Shown: piece after piece, positions 25,306 through 39,105 of the stretch
How positions within the stretch are numbered: position 1 is the first letter of the stretch
Layout: every line of letters starts with the position of its first letter
Assembly (NCBI RefSeq): GCF_051014685.1
Contig: NW_027478458.1
Span: 1,385,411 to 1,449,410 of the forward strand
Origin: Ptiloglossa arizonensis
Taxonomy: Eukaryota; Arthropoda; Insecta; Hymenoptera; Colletidae
Length of the DNA: 64,000 nucleotides
Reading direction: 5' to 3'
Position numbers and translations under genes: made by a program
Notes under the pieces: model-generated
What the model was told of the DNA's origin: nothing
The model's input: the letters and a program-made list of their open reading frames with translations, nothing else
The model's database searches: none

Positions 25306-27603
25306 CCATAGGCCTTTGTAGTTATTGGTTTCGAGTACCAGACTTGCGAATATTTTGATGGTCTCTCAACCATTCCTTAACTTCAAACTTCCATATCTCG
25401 CGAACGGATTGACGAACTCGAGAAATTCCCGTTGCATCTGAAAGTAGAACCTCGCCCGATTACAACGGTATGTGTACTTTACCCCTAGGCCATTCCAGTT
25501 AATGGTTTCGAGTATCAGACTTGCGAAAATTTTGATGATTTCTCAACCATTCCTTAACTTCAAACTCCCATATCTCGCGAACGCATTGACGAACTCGAGA
25601 AATTCCTGTTGCATGTGAAAGTAGAATCTCGCCCGATCAAATGGTATGTGTATCTTTCCCCTAGGCATTTGTAGATATTGGTTTCGAGTATCAGACTTGC
25701 CAAAATTTTGATGGTTTCTCAACCATTCCTTAACTTCAAACTCCCATATCTCGCGAACGGATTGACGAACTCGAGAATTTCCTATTGCATCTGAAAGCAG
25801 AAACTCGCCCGATTACAACGGTATGTGTATTTTTCCCCTAGGCCATAGTAGTTATTGATTTCGAGTATCAGACTTGCGAAAATTGTGATGGTTTCTCAAC
25901 CATTCCTTAACTTCAAACTCCCATATCTAGCGAACGGATTGACGAACTCGAGAAATTCCTGTTGCATCTGAAAGTAGAAACTCGCCCGATTACAAAGATA
26001 TGTGTGTTTTCCCCCTAGGGCTTTGTAGTTATTGGTTTCGAGTATCAGACTTGCGAAAATTTTGATGGTTTCTCAACCGTTCCTTAGCTTCAAACTCCCA
26101 TATCTCGCGAACGGATTGACGAACTCGAGAAATTCCTGTCGCATCTGAAAGTAGAAACTCGCCCGATTACAATGGTGTGTGTACTTTTCTCTAGGCCATT
26201 CCAGTTATTGATTTCGAGTATGAGACTTGCGAAAATTTTGTTGGTTTCTCAATCATTCCGTATCTTCAAACTTCCATATCTCGCGAACGCATTGACGAAC
26301 TCGAGAAATTCCTGTTGCATGTGAAAGTAGAATCTCGCCCGATCAAGTGGTATGTGTATCTTTCCCCTAGGCATTTGTAGTTATTGGTTTCGAGTATCAG
26401 ACTTGCGAAAATTTTGTTGGTTTCTCAACCATTCCTTAACTTCAAACTCCCATATCTAGCGAACGGATTGACGAACTCGAGAAATTCCTGTTGCATCTGA
26501 AAGTAGAAACTCGCCCGATTACAAAGATATGTGTGTTTTCCCCCTAGGGCTTTGTAGTTATTGGTTTCGAGTATCAGACTTGCGAAAATTTTGATGGTTT
26601 CTCAACCATTCCTTTATTTCAAACTCCCATATCTCGCGAACGGATTGACGAACTCGAGAAATTCCTGTTGCGTCTGAAAGTAGAAACTCGCCCGATTGCA
26701 ATGGTGTGTGTACTTTTCCCCTAGGCCATTCCAGTTATTGGTTTCGAGTATCAGACCAGCGAAAATTTTGATGGTTTCTCAACCATTCCTTAACTTCAAA
26801 TTCCCATATCCCGCGAACGGATTGACGAACTCGAGAAATACCTGTTGCATCTGAAAGTAGAAACTCGCCCGATTACAACGGTATGTGTATTTTTGCCCTA
26901 GGCCAGTGTAGTTATTGGATTCGAGTATCAGACTTGCGAAAATTTTGATGGTTTCTCAACCATTCCTTAACTTCAAACTCCCATATCTCGCGAACGGATT
27001 GACGAACTCGAGAATTTCCTATTGCATCTGAAAGCAGAAACTCGCCCGATTGCAACGGTATGTGTATTTTTCCCCTAGGCCATTGTAGTTATTGCTTTCG
27101 AGTATCAGACTTGCGAAAATTTTGATGGTTTCTCAACCATTCCTTAACTTCAAACTCCCATATCACGCGAACGGATTGACGAACTCGAGAATTTCCTATT
27201 GCATCTGAAAGCAGAAACTCGCCCGATCACAACGGTATGTGTATTTTTCCCCTAGGCCATTGTAGTTATTGGTTTCGAGTATCAGACTTGCGAAAATTTT
27301 GATGGTTTCTCAACCATTCCTTAAATTCAAACTCCCATATCTCGCGAACGGATTGACGAACTCGAGATAATCCTGTTGCATGTGAAAGTAGAAAGTCGCC
27401 CGATTACAACGGTATGTGTACTTTTCCCCTAGGCCATTCCAGTTATTGGTTTCGAGTATCAGACTTGCGAAAATTTTGATGGTTTCTCAACCATTCCTTA
27501 ACTTCAAACTCCCATATCTCGCGAACGGATTGACGAACTCGAGAATTTCCTATTGCATCTGAAAGCAGAAACTCGCCCGATTACAAAGATATGTGTGTTT
27601 TCC
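25306..27603. repeat. 13-mer HOR, copy with V/S and T/W hybrids
   Basis: This 2,298-bp copy matches 6011-8309 monomer by monomer, including the two hybrid monomers in place of V and W (from 26365). U anchors here and there are separated by 19,294 bp (6895 and 26189). Confidence 0.9.
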
Positions 27604-29724
27604 CCATAGGCCTTTGTAGTTATTGGTTTCGAGTATCAGACTTGCGAATATTTTGATGGTCTCTCAACCATTCCTTAACTTCAAACTTCCATATCTCGCG
27701 AACGGATTGACGAACTCGAGACATTCCCGTTGCATCTGAAAGTAGAACCTCGCCCGATTACAACGGTATGTGTACTTTACCCCTAGGCCATTCCAGTTAA
27801 TGGTTTCGAGTATCAGACTTGCGAAAATTTTGATGATTTCTCAACCATTCCTTAACTTCAAACTCCCATATCTCGCGAACGCATTGACGAACTCGAGAAA
27901 TTCCTGTTGCATGTGAAAGTAGAATCTCGCCCGATCAAATGGTATGTGTATCTTTCCCCTAGGCATTTGTTGTTATTGGTTTCGAGTATCAGACTTGCCA
28001 AAATTTTGATGGTTTCTCAACCATTCCTTAACTTCAAACTCCCATATCTCGCGAACGGATTGACGAACTCGAGAATTTCCTATTGCATCTGAAAGCAGAA
28101 ACTCGCCCGATTACAACGGTATGTGTATTTTTCCCCTAGGCCATAGTAGTTATTGATTTCGAGTATCAGACTTGCGAAAATTCTGATGGTTTCTCAACCA
28201 TTCCTTAACTTCAAACTTCCATATCTAGCGAACGGATTGACGAACTCGAGAAATTCCTGTTGCATCTGAAAGTAGAAACTCGCCCGATTACAAAGATATG
28301 TGTGTTTTCCCCCTAGGGCTTTGTAGTTATTGGTTTCGAGTATCAGACTTGCGAAAATTTTGATGGTTTCTCAACCGTTCCTTAGCTTCAAACTCCCATA
28401 TCTCGCGAACGGATTGACGAACTCGAGAAATTCCTGTCGCATCTGAAAGTAGAAATTCGCCCGATTACAATGGTGTGTGTACTTTTCTCTAGGCCATTCC
28501 AGTTATTGATTTCGAGTATGAGACTTGCGAAAATTTTGTTGGTTTCTCAATCATTCCGTATCTTCAAACTTCCATATCTCGCGAACGCATTGACGAACTC
28601 GAGAAATTCCTGTTGCATGTGAAAGTAGAATCTCGCCCGATCAAGTGGTATGTGTATCTTTCCCCTAGGCATTTGTAGTTATTGGTTTCGAGTATCAGAC
28701 TTGCGAAAATTTTGATGGTTTCTCAACCATTCCTTAACTTCAAACTCCCATATCTCGCGAACGGTTTGACGAACTCGAGAATTTCCTATTGCATCTGAAT
28801 GCAGAAACTCGCCCGATTACAACGGTATGTGTATTTTTCCCCTAGGCCATTGTAGTTATTGGTTTCGCGTATCAGACTTGCGAAAATTTTGATGGTTTCT
28901 CAACCATTCCTTTATTTCAAACTCCCATATCTCGCGAACGGATTGATGAACTCGAGAAATTCCTGTTGCGTCTGAAAGTAGAAACTCGCCCGATTGCAAT
29001 GGTGTGTGTACTTTTCCCCTAGGCCATTCCAGTTATTGGTTTCGAGTATCAGACCAGCGAAAATTTTGATGGTTTCTCAACCATTCCTTAACTTCAAATT
29101 CCCATATCCCGCGAACGGATTGACGAACTCGAGAAATACCTGTTGCATCTGAAAGTAGAAACTCGCCCGATTACAACGGTATGTGTATTTTTGCCCTAGG
29201 CCAGTGTAGTTATTGGATTCGAGTATCAGACTTGCGAAAATTTTGATGGTTTCTCAACCATTCCTTAACTTCAAACTCCCATATCTCGCGAACGGATTGA
29301 CGAACTCGAGAATTTCCTATTGCATCTGAAAGCAGAAACTCGCCCGATTGCAACGGTATGTGTATTTTTCCCCTAGGCCATTGTAGTTATTGGTTTCGAG
29401 TATCAGACTTGCGAAAATTTTGATGGTTTCTCAACCATTCCTTAAATTCAAACTCCCATATCTCGCGAACGGATTGACGAACTCGAGATAATCCTGTTGC
29501 ATGTGAAAGTAGAAAGTCGCCCGATTACAACGGTATGTGTACTTTTCCCCTAGGCCATTCCAGTTATTGGTTTCGAGTATCAGAATTGCGAAAATTTTGA
29601 TGGTTTCTCAACCATTCCTTAACTTCAAACTCCCATATCTCGCGAACGGATTGACGAACTCGAGAATTTCCTATTGCATCTGAAAGCAGAAACTCGCCCG
29701 ATTACAAAGATATGTGTGTTTTCC
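27604..29724. repeat. 13-mer HOR, 12-monomer copy lacking Z
   Basis: This 2,121-bp copy corresponds to 8310-10430 at the same ~19.29-kb shift, with the same missing Z monomer and the same odd CAGAATTGCG in its B monomer (about 10290 and 29583). Confidence 0.9.
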
Positions 29725-31316
29725 CCATAGGCCTTTGTAGTTATTGGTTTCGAGTATCAGACTTGCGAATATTTTGATGGTTTCTCAACCATTCCTTAAC
29801 TTCAAATTCCCATATCTCGCGAACGGATTGACGAACTCGAGAAATTCCTGTTGCATCTGATAGTAGAAACGCGCCCGATTACAACGGTATGTGTATTTTT
29901 CCCCTAGGCCATTGTAGTAATTGGTTTCGAGTATCAGACCAGCGAAAATTTTGATGGTTTCTCAAGCATTCCTTAACTTCAAACTTCCATATCTCGCGAA
30001 CGGATTGACGAACTCGAGAAATTCCTGTTGCATGTGGAAGTACAAACTCGCCCGATTACAACAGTATGTGTATTTTTCCCCAAGGCCTTGCTAGTCATTG
30101 GTTTCGAGTATCAGACTTGCGAAAATTTTGATGGTTTCTCAACCATTCCTTAACTTCAAAGTCCCATAACTCGCGAACGGATTGACCAAATCGAGAAATT
30201 CCTGCTGCATGTGGAAGTAGAAACTCGCCCGATTACAACGGTATGTGTATTTTTCCCCTAGGCCTTTGTAGTTATTGGTTTCGAGTACCAGACATGCGGA
30301 AATTTTGATGGTCTCTCAACCATTCCTTAACTTCACACTCCCATATCTCGCAAACGGATTGCCGAACTCGAGAATTTCCTATGGCATCGGAAAGCGAAGC
30401 TCGCACGATTACATTGGTGTGTGTACTTTTCCCCTAGGCCATTCCAGTTGTTGGTTTCGAGTATCAGACCAGCGAAAATTTTGATGGTTTCTCAAGCATG
30501 CCTTAACATCAAACTCCCATATCTCGCGATCGCATTGACGAACTCGTGAAATTCCTGTTGTATCTGGAAGTAGAAACTCGCCCGATTACAATGGTATGTG
30601 TCTTTTTCCCCTAGACATTTGTAGTTATTGGTTTCGAGTATCAGACTTGCGAAAATTTTGATGGTTTCTCAAACATTCCTTAACTTCAAACTCCCATATC
30701 TCGCGAACGGATCGACGAACTCGAGAAATTCCTGTTGTATCTGAAAGTAGAAACTCGCCCGATTACAACGGTATGTGTATTTTTCCCCTAGGCCGTTGTA
30801 GTTATTGGTTTCGAGTAACAGACTTGCGAAAATTTTGATGGTTTCTCAACCGTTCCTTAGCTTCAAACTCCCATATCTCGCGAACGGATTGACGAACTCG
30901 AGAAATTCCTGTCGCATCTGAAAGTAGAAACTCGCCCGATTACAACGGTGTGTGTACTTTTCCCCTAGGCCATTCCAGTTATTGATTTCGAGTATCAGAC
31001 TTGCGAAAATTTTGATGGTTTCTCAACCATTCCTTAACTGCACACTCCCATATCTCGCGAACGGATTGCCGAACTCGAGAATTTCCTATTGCATCAGAAA
31101 GCAGAAGCTCGCCCGATTACAATGGTATGTGTATTTTTGCCCTAGGCCGTAGTGGTTATAGGTTTCGAGTATCAGACTTGCGAAAATTGTGATGGTTTCT
31201 AAACCATTCCTTAACTTCAAACTCCCATATCTCGCGAACGGAATGACGAACTCGAGAATTTCCTATTGCATCTGAAAGCAGAAACTCGCCCGATTACAAA
31301 GATATGTGTGTTTTCC
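29725..31316. repeat. 9-monomer HOR, tandem copy 1
   Basis: This 1,592-bp unit corresponds to 10431-12023 for its first six to seven monomers, then carries a GTAACAG/CCGTTCC T-type monomer. The last monomer is chimeric: a CCGTAGTGG front with the long palindrome, then a B-type tail (AATTTCCTATTG, CAAAGATATG) that returns to the start of the unit. An A is lost near 30391 (AAAGCGAAGC). Confidence 0.87.
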
Positions 31317-32909
31317 CCATAGGCCTTTGTAGTTATTGGTTTCGAGTATCAGACTTGCGAATATTTTGATGGTTTCTCAACCATTCCTTAACTTCAAATT
31401 CCCATATCTCGCGAACGGATTGACGAACTCGAGAAATTCCTGTTGCATCTGATAGTAGAAACGCGCCCGATTACAACGGTATGTGTATTTTTCCCCTAGG
31501 CCATTGTAGTAATTGGTTTCGAGTATCAGACCAGCGAAAATTTTGATGGTTTCTCAAGCATTCCTTAACTTCAAACTTCCATATCTCGCGAACGGATTGA
31601 CGAACTCGAGAAATTCCTGTTGCATGTGGAAGTACAAACTCGCCCGATTACAACAGTATGTGTATTTTTCCCCTAGGCCTTTCTAGTCATTGGTTTCGAG
31701 TATCAGACTTGCGAAAATTTTGATGGTTTCTCAACCATTCCTTAACTTCAAAGTCCCATAACTCGCGAACGGATTGACCAAATCGAGAAATTCCTGCTGC
31801 ATGTGGAAGTAGAAACTCGCCCGATTACAACGGTATGTGTATTTTTCCCCTAGGCCTTTGTAGTTATTGGTTTCGAGTACCAGACATGCGGAAATTTTGA
31901 TGGTCTCTCAACCATTCCTTAACTTCACACTCCCATATCTCGCAAACGGATTGCCGAACTCGAGAATTTCCTATGGCATCAGAAAGCAGAAGCTCGCACG
32001 ATTACATTGGTGTGTGTACTTTTCCCCTAGGCCATTCCAGTTGTTGGTTTCGAGTATCAGACCAGCGAAAATTTTGATGGTTTCTCAAGCATGCCTTAAC
32101 ATCAAACTCCCATATCTCGCGATCGCATTGACGAACTCGTGAAATTCCTGTTGTATCTGGAAGTAGAAACTCGCCCGATTACAATGGTATGTGTCTTTTT
32201 CCCCTAGACATTTGTAGTTATTGGTTTCGAGTATCAGACTTGCGAAAATTTTGATGGTTTCTCAAACATTCCTTAACTTCAAACTCCCATATCTCGCGAA
32301 CGGATCGACGAACTCGAGAAATTCCTGTTGTATCTGAAAGTAGAAACTCGCCCGATTACAACGGTATGTGTATTTTTCCCCTAGGCCGTTGTAGTTATTG
32401 GTTTCGAGTAACAGACTTGCGAAAATTTTGATGGTTTCTCAACCGTTCCTTAGCTTCAAACTCCCATATCTCGCGAACGGATTGACGAACTCGAGAAATT
32501 CCTGTCGCATCTGAAAGTAGAAACTCGCCCGATTACAACGGTGTGTGTACTTTTCCCCTAGGCCATTCCAGTTATTGATTTCGAGTATCAGACTTGCGAA
32601 AATTTTGATGGTTTCTCAACCATTCCTTAACTGCACACTCCCATATCTCGCGAACGGATTGCCGAACTCGAGAATTTCCTATTGCATCAGAAAGCAGAAG
32701 CTCGCCCGATTACAATGGTATGTGTATTTTTGCCCTAGGCCGTAGTGGTTATAGGTTTCGAGTATCAGACTTGCGAAAATTGTGATGGTTTCTAAACCAT
32801 TCCTTAACTTCAAACTCCCATATCTCGCGAACGGAATGACGAACTCGAAAAGTTCCTGTTGCACCTGAAAGTAGAAACTCGCCCGATTACAAAGGTATGT
32901 GTATTTTTC
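31317..32909. repeat. 9-monomer HOR, tandem copy 2
   Basis: The unit repeats at +1,592 bp (landmarks 30275/31867 and 30952/32545). Its last monomer keeps the normal CCGTAGTGG form with GAACTCGAAAAGTTCC, which continues into the next block as at 11940-12024. So an unequal exchange of exactly one 9-mer is the simplest account. Confidence 0.87.
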
Positions 32910-34148
32910 CCCTAGGCCTTTGTAGTTATTGGTTTCGAGTATCAGACTTGCGAAAATTTTGATGGTCTCTCAACCATTCCTTAACTTCAAACTTCCATAT
33001 CTCGCGAACGGATTGACGAACTCGAGAAATTCCCGTTGCATCTGAAAGTAGAACCTCGCCCGATTACAACGGTATGTGTACTTTACCCCGAGGGCATTCC
33101 AGTTATTGGTTTCGAGTATCAGACTTGCGAAAATTTTGATGATTTCTCAACCATTCCTTAACTTCAAACTCCCATATCTCGCGAACGCATTGACGAACTC
33201 GAGAAATTCCTGTTGCATGTGAAAGTAGAATCTCGCACGATCAAATGGTATGTGTATCTTTCCCCTAGGCATTTGTAGTTATTGGTTTCGAGTATCAGAC
33301 TTGCCAAAATTTTGATGGTTTCTCAACCATTCCTTAACTTCAAACTCCCATATCTCGCGAACGGATTGACGAACTCGAGAATTTCCTATTGCATCTGAAA
33401 GCAGAAACTCGCCCGATTACAACGGTATGTGTATTTTTCCCCTAGGCCATAGTAGTTATTGATTTCGAGTATCAGACTTGCGAAAATTGTGATGGTTTCT
33501 CAACCATTCCTTAACTTCATACTCCCATATCTAGCGAACGGATTGACGAACTCGAGAAATTCCTGTTGGATCTGAAAGTAGAAACTCGCCCGATTACAAA
33601 GATATGTGTGTTTTCCCCCTAGGGCTTTGTAGTTATTGGTTTCGACTATCAGACTTGCGAAAATTTTGATGGTATCTCAACCATTCCTTAATTTCAAACT
33701 CCCATATCTCGCGAACGGATTGACAAACTCTAGAATTTCCTATGGCATCAGAAAGCAGAAACTCGCCCGATTACAACGGTATGTGTATTTTTGCCCTAGG
33801 CCATTGTAGTTATTGTTTTCGAGTATCAGACTTGCGAAAATTTTGATGGTTTCTCAACCATTCCTTAACTTCAAACTCCCATATCTCGCGAACGGATTGA
33901 CCAAATCGAGAAATTCCTGCTGCATGTGGAAGTAGAAACTCGCCCGATTACAACGGTATGTGAATTTTTCCCCTAGGCCTTTGTAGTTATTGGTTTCGAG
34001 TACCAGACATGCGGAAATTTTGATGGTCTCTCAACCATTCCTTAACTTCAAACCCCCATATCTCGCGAACGGATTGACGAACTCGAGAATTTCCTATTGC
34101 ATCTGAAAACAGAATCTCGGCCGATTACAACGGTTGTGTGTACTTTTC
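32910..34148. repeat. Seven monomers related to the 12-mer HOR start
   Basis: P, Q (CCCCGAGGGC junction at 33086), R, S-like and a T-like/CTATGGCATCAG hybrid are followed by a TTGACCAAATCG monomer and a GTACCAG monomer ending in CAGAATCTCGG. The block matches 12024 onward until about 12840/33725 and then diverges toward the lead-in to beta copy 2. Confidence 0.8.
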
Positions 34149-36449
34149 CCCTAGGCCATTCTAGTTGTTGGTTTCGAGTATCAGACCAGCGAAAATTTTG
34201 ATGGTTTCTCAAGCATTCCTTCACATCAAACTCCCATATCTCGCGAACGCATAGACGAACTCGTGAAATTCCTGTTGTATCTGGAAGTAGAAACTCGCCC
34301 GATTACAATGGTATGTGTCTTTTTCCCCTAGACATTTGTAGTTATTGGTTTCGAGTATCAGACTTGCGAAAATTTTGATGGTTTCTCAAACATTCCTTAA
34401 CTTCAAACTCCCATATCTCGCGAACGGATCGACGAACTCGAGAAATTCCTGTTGCATCTGAAAGTAGAAACTCGCCCGATTACAACGGTATGTGTATTTT
34501 TCCCCTAGGCCGTTGTAGTTATTGGTTTCGAGTATCAGACTTGCGAAAATTTTGATTGTTTCTCCACCACTCCTTAACTTCAAACCCCCATTTCTCGCGA
34601 ACGGATTGACGAACTCGAGAAATTCCTGTTGTATGTGAAAGTAGAAACTCGCCCAATTACAATGGTGTGTGTACTTTTCCCCTAGGCCATTCCAGTTATT
34701 GGTTTCGAGTATCAGACTTGCGAAAATTTTGATGGTTTCTCAACCATTCCTTAACTTCACACTCCCATATCTCGCGAACGGATTGCCGAACTCGAGAATT
34801 TCCTATTGCATCAGAAAGCAGAAGCTCGCCCGATTACAACGGTATGTGTATTTTTGCCGTAGGCCATAGTGGTTATAGGTTTCGAGTATCAGACTTGCGA
34901 AAATTGTGATGGTTTCCAAACCATTCCTTAACTTCAAACTCCCATATCTCGCGAACGGAATGACGAACTCGAAAAATTTCTGTTGCACCTGAAAGCAGAA
35001 ACTCGCCCGATTACAACGGTGTGTGTACTTTTCCCCTAGGCCGTTGTAGTTATTGGTTTCGAGTATCAGACTTGCGAAAATTTTGATGGTTTCTCAACCA
35101 TTCCTTAACTTCAAACTCCCATATCTCGCGAACGGATGGACGAACTCGAGTAATTCCTGTTGCATGTGGAAGTAGAAACTCGCCCGATTACAACGGTAAT
35201 TGTGTTTTTCCCCTAGGCCTTTGTAGTTATTGGTTTCGAGTAACAGACTTGCGAAAATTTTGATGGTTTCTCAACCATTCCTTAACTTCAAACTCCCATA
35301 TCTCGCGAACGGATGGACGAACTCGAGAAATTCCTGTTGCATGTGGAAGTAGAAACTCGCCCGATTACAACGGTATGTGTATTTTTCCCCTAGGCTTTTG
35401 TAGTTATGGGTTTCGAGTAACAGACTTGCGAAAATTTTGATGGTTTCTCAACCGCTCCTTAGCTTCAAACTCCCATATCTCGCGAACGGATTGACGAACT
35501 CGAGAAATTCCTGTCGCATCTGAAAGTAGAAACTCGCCCGATTACAATGGTGTGTGTACTTTTCCCCTAGGCCATTCCAGTTATTGATTTCGAGTTTGAG
35601 ACTTGCGAAAATTTTGATGGTTTCTCAACCATTCCTTAACTTCACACTCCCATATCTCGCGAACCGATTGACGAACTCGAGAAATTCCTGTTGCATCTGA
35701 AAGTAAGAACTCGCCCGATTACAACGGTATGTGTATTTTTCCCCTAGGCCATTGTAGTTATTGGTTTCGAGTATCAGGCTTGCGAAAATTTTGATGGTTT
35801 CTCAACCATTCCTTAACTTCAAACGCCCATTTTTCGCGAACGGATTGACGAACTCGAGAAATTCCTGTTGTATCTGAAAGTAGAAACTCGCACGATTACA
35901 ATGGTGTGTGTACTTTTCCCCTAGGCCATTCCAGTTATTGGTTTCGAGTATCAGACTTGCGAAAATTTTGATGGTTTCTCAACCATTCCTTAACTTCACA
36001 CTCCCATATCTCGCGAACCGATTGACGAACTCGAGAAATTCCTGTTGCATCTGAAAGTAAGAACTCGCCCGATTACAACGGTATGTGTATTTTTCCCCTA
36101 GGCCATTGTAGTTATTGGTTTCGAGTATCAGGCTTGCGAAAATTTTGATGGTTTCTCAACCATTCCTTAACTTCAAACGCCCATTTTTCGCGAACGGATT
36201 GACGAACTCGAGAAATTCCTGTTGTATCTGAAAGTAGAAACTCGCCCGATTACAATGGTGTGTGTACTTTTCCCCTAGGCCATTCCAGTTATTGGTTTCG
36301 AGTATCAGACTTGCGAAAATTTTGATGGTTTCTCAACCATTCCTTAACTTCACACTCCCATATCTCGCGAACGGATTGCCGAACTCGAGAATTTCCTATG
36401 GCATCAGAAAGCAGAAGCTCGTACGATTACAATGGTGTGTGTACTTTTC
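34149..36449. repeat. Module beta, copy 2 (13 monomers)
   Basis: The 2,301 bp match 17861-20179 at a shift of about 16,289 bp without the 19-bp duplication. It has the same CCATTC-GTTGTTGG start, the same palindrome monomer with TTTCCAAACC, the same GGTAATTGTG variant and the same two-monomer CAGGC repeat. Confidence 0.88.
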
Positions 36450-38574
36450 CCCTAGGCCTTTGTAGTTAGTGGTTTCGAGTATCACACATGCGGAAATTTT
36501 GATGGTCTCTCAACCATTCCTTAACTTCAAACGCCCATATTTCGCGAACGGATTGACGAACTCGAGAAATTCCTGTTGTATCTGAAAGTAGAAACTCGCC
36601 CGATTACAATGGTGTGTGTACTTTTCCCCTAGGCCATTCCAGTTATTGGTTTCGAGTATCAGGCTTGCGAAAATTTTGATGGTTTCTCAACCGCTCCTTA
36701 GCTTCAAACTCCCATATCTCGCGAACGGATTGACGAACTCGAGAAATTCCTGTCGCATCTGAAAGTAGAAACTCGCCCGATTACAATGGTGTGTGTACTT
36801 TTCCCCTAGGCCATTCCAGTTATTGATTTCGAGTTTGAGACTTGCGAAAATTTTGATGGTTTCTCAACCATTCCTTAACTTCACACTCCCATATCTCGCG
36901 AACCGATTGACGAACTCGAGAAATTCCTGTTGCATCTGAAAGTAAGAACTCGCCCGATTACAACGGTATGTGTATTTTTCCCCTAGGCCATTGTAGTTAT
37001 TGGTTTCGAGTATCAGGCTTGCGAAAATTTTGATGGTTTCTCAACCATTCCTTAACTTCAAACGCCCATTTTTCGCGAACGGATTGACGAACTCGAGAAA
37101 TTCCTGTTGTATCTGAAAGTAGAAACTCGCCCGATTACAATGGTGTGTGTACTTTTACCCTAGGCCTTTGTAGTTAGTGGTTTCGAGTATCACACTTGCG
37201 GAAATTTTGATGGTCTCTCAACCATTCCTTAACTTCAAACCCCCATATCTCGCGAACGGATTGCCGAACTCGAGAATTTCCTATGGCATCAGAAAGCAGA
37301 AGCTCGCACGATTACAATGGTGTGTGTACTTTTCCCCTACGCCATTCCAGTTATTGGTTTCGAGTATCAGACCAGCGAAAATTTTGAAGGTTTCTCTACC
37401 ATTCCTTAACTTCAAATTCCCATATCTCGCGAACGGATTGACGGACTCGAGAAATTCCTGTTGCATCTGAAAGTAGAAACTCGCCCGATTACAATGGTGT
37501 GTGTACTTTTCCCCCAGGCCATTCCCGTTATTGGTTTCGAGTATCAGACTTGCGAAGATTTTGATGGTTTCTCAATCATTCCTTAACTTCAAACTTCCAT
37601 ATCTCGCGAACGGATTGTCGAACTCGAGAATTTCCTATGGCATCAGAAAGCAGAAACTCGCCCGATTACAACGGTATGTGTATTTTTGCCCTAGGCCATT
37701 GTAGTTAATGTTTTCGAGTATCAGACTTGCGAAAATTTTGATGGTTTCTCAACCATTCCTTAACTTCAAACTCCCATATCTCGCGAACGGATTGACCAAA
37801 TCGAGAAATTCCTGCTGCATGTGGAAGTAGAAACTCGCCCGATTACAACGGTATGTGTATTTTTCCCCTAGGCCTTTGTAGTTATTGGTTTCGAGTACCA
37901 GACATGCGGAAATTTTGATGGTCTCTCAACCATTCCTTAACTTCAAACCCCCATATCTCGCGAACGGATTGACGAACTCGAGAATTTCCCATTGCATCTG
38001 AAAACAGAATCTCGGCCGATTACAACGGTTGTGTGTACTTTTCCCCTAGGCCATTCCAGTTGTTGGTTTCGAGTATCAGACCAGCGAAAATTTTGATGGT
38101 TTCTCAAGCATTCCTTAACTTCACACTCCCATATCTCGCGAACGGATTGCCGAACTCGAGAAATTCCTGTTGTATGTGAAAGTAGAAACTCGCCCAATTA
38201 CAATGGTGTGTGTACTTTTCCCCTAGGCCTTTCCAGTTATTGGTTTCGAGTATCAGACTTGCAAAAATTTTGATGGTTTCTCAACCATTCCTTAACTTCA
38301 CACTCCCATATCTCGCGAACGGATTGCCGAACTCGAGAATTTCCTATTGCATCAGAACGCAGAAGCTCGCCCGATTACAATGGTATGTGTATTTTTGCCC
38401 TAGGCCATAGTGGTTATAGGTTTCGAGTATCAGACTTGCGAAAATTGTGATGGTTTCTAAACCATTCCTTAACTTCAAACTCCCATATCACGCGAACGGA
38501 ATGACGAACTCGAAAAATTTCTGTTGCACCTGAAAGCAGAAACTCGCCCGATTACAACGGTGTGTGTACTTTTC
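36450..38574. repeat. Twelve mixed monomers after beta copy 2
   Basis: The block starts like the 7-mer (GTTAGTGG, CAGGC/CCGCTCC, GAGTTTGAG), then has CACACTTGCGG, a CTACGCC/GAAGG monomer, a CCCCCAGGCC/CATTCCCG monomer, TTGACCAAATCG, GTACCAG and GTTGTTGG monomers, and ends with a CCATAGTGG palindrome monomer. The stretch from about 37157 to 38040 is related to 39813-40560 (shift 2,656 bp, 15 monomers). Confidence 0.75.
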
Positions 38575-39105
38575 CCCTAGGCCATTCCAGTTGTTGGTTT
38601 CGAGTATCAGACCAACAAAAATTTTGATGGTTCCTCAAGAATTCCTTCACTTCAAACTTCCATATCTCGCGATCGCATTGACGCACTCGAGAATTTCCTA
38701 TTGCGTCTGAAAGCAGTAACTCGCCCGATTACAACGGTGTGTGTATTTTTGCCCTAGGCCATAGTAGTTATTGGATTCGTGTATCAGGCTTGCGAAAATT
38801 TTGATGGTTCCTCAAGAATTCCTTCACTTCAAACTTCCATATCTCGCGATCGCATTGACGCACTCGAGAGTTTCCTATTGGGTCTGAAAGCAGAAACTCG
38901 CCCGATTACAACGGTATGTGTATTTTTGCCCTAGGCCATAGTAGTTATTGGATTCGTGTATCAGGCTTGCGAAAATTTTGATGGTTCCTCAAGAATTCCT
39001 TCACTTCAAACCTCCTTATCTCGCGATCGCATTGACGCACTCGAGAATTTCCTATTGCGTCTGAAAGCAGAAACTCGCCCGATTACAACGGTATGTGTAT
39101 TTTTC
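38575..39105. repeat. Three consecutive divergent G-type monomers
   Basis: G monomers carry GGTTCCTCAAGAATTCC, CTTCACTTC, GCGATCGCATTG and GACGCACTCGAG. The last two of the three start with GGATTCGTG and CAGGC. They lack both the inverted repeat and the TTCG half of the CENP-B-like site, and they gain the 8-bp palindrome GCGATCGC. Further G monomers start at 41584, 42647 (GATCACATTG form), 44418, 44595, 45835, 47605, 60530, 60707, 62476 and 62653. Confidence 0.87.
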
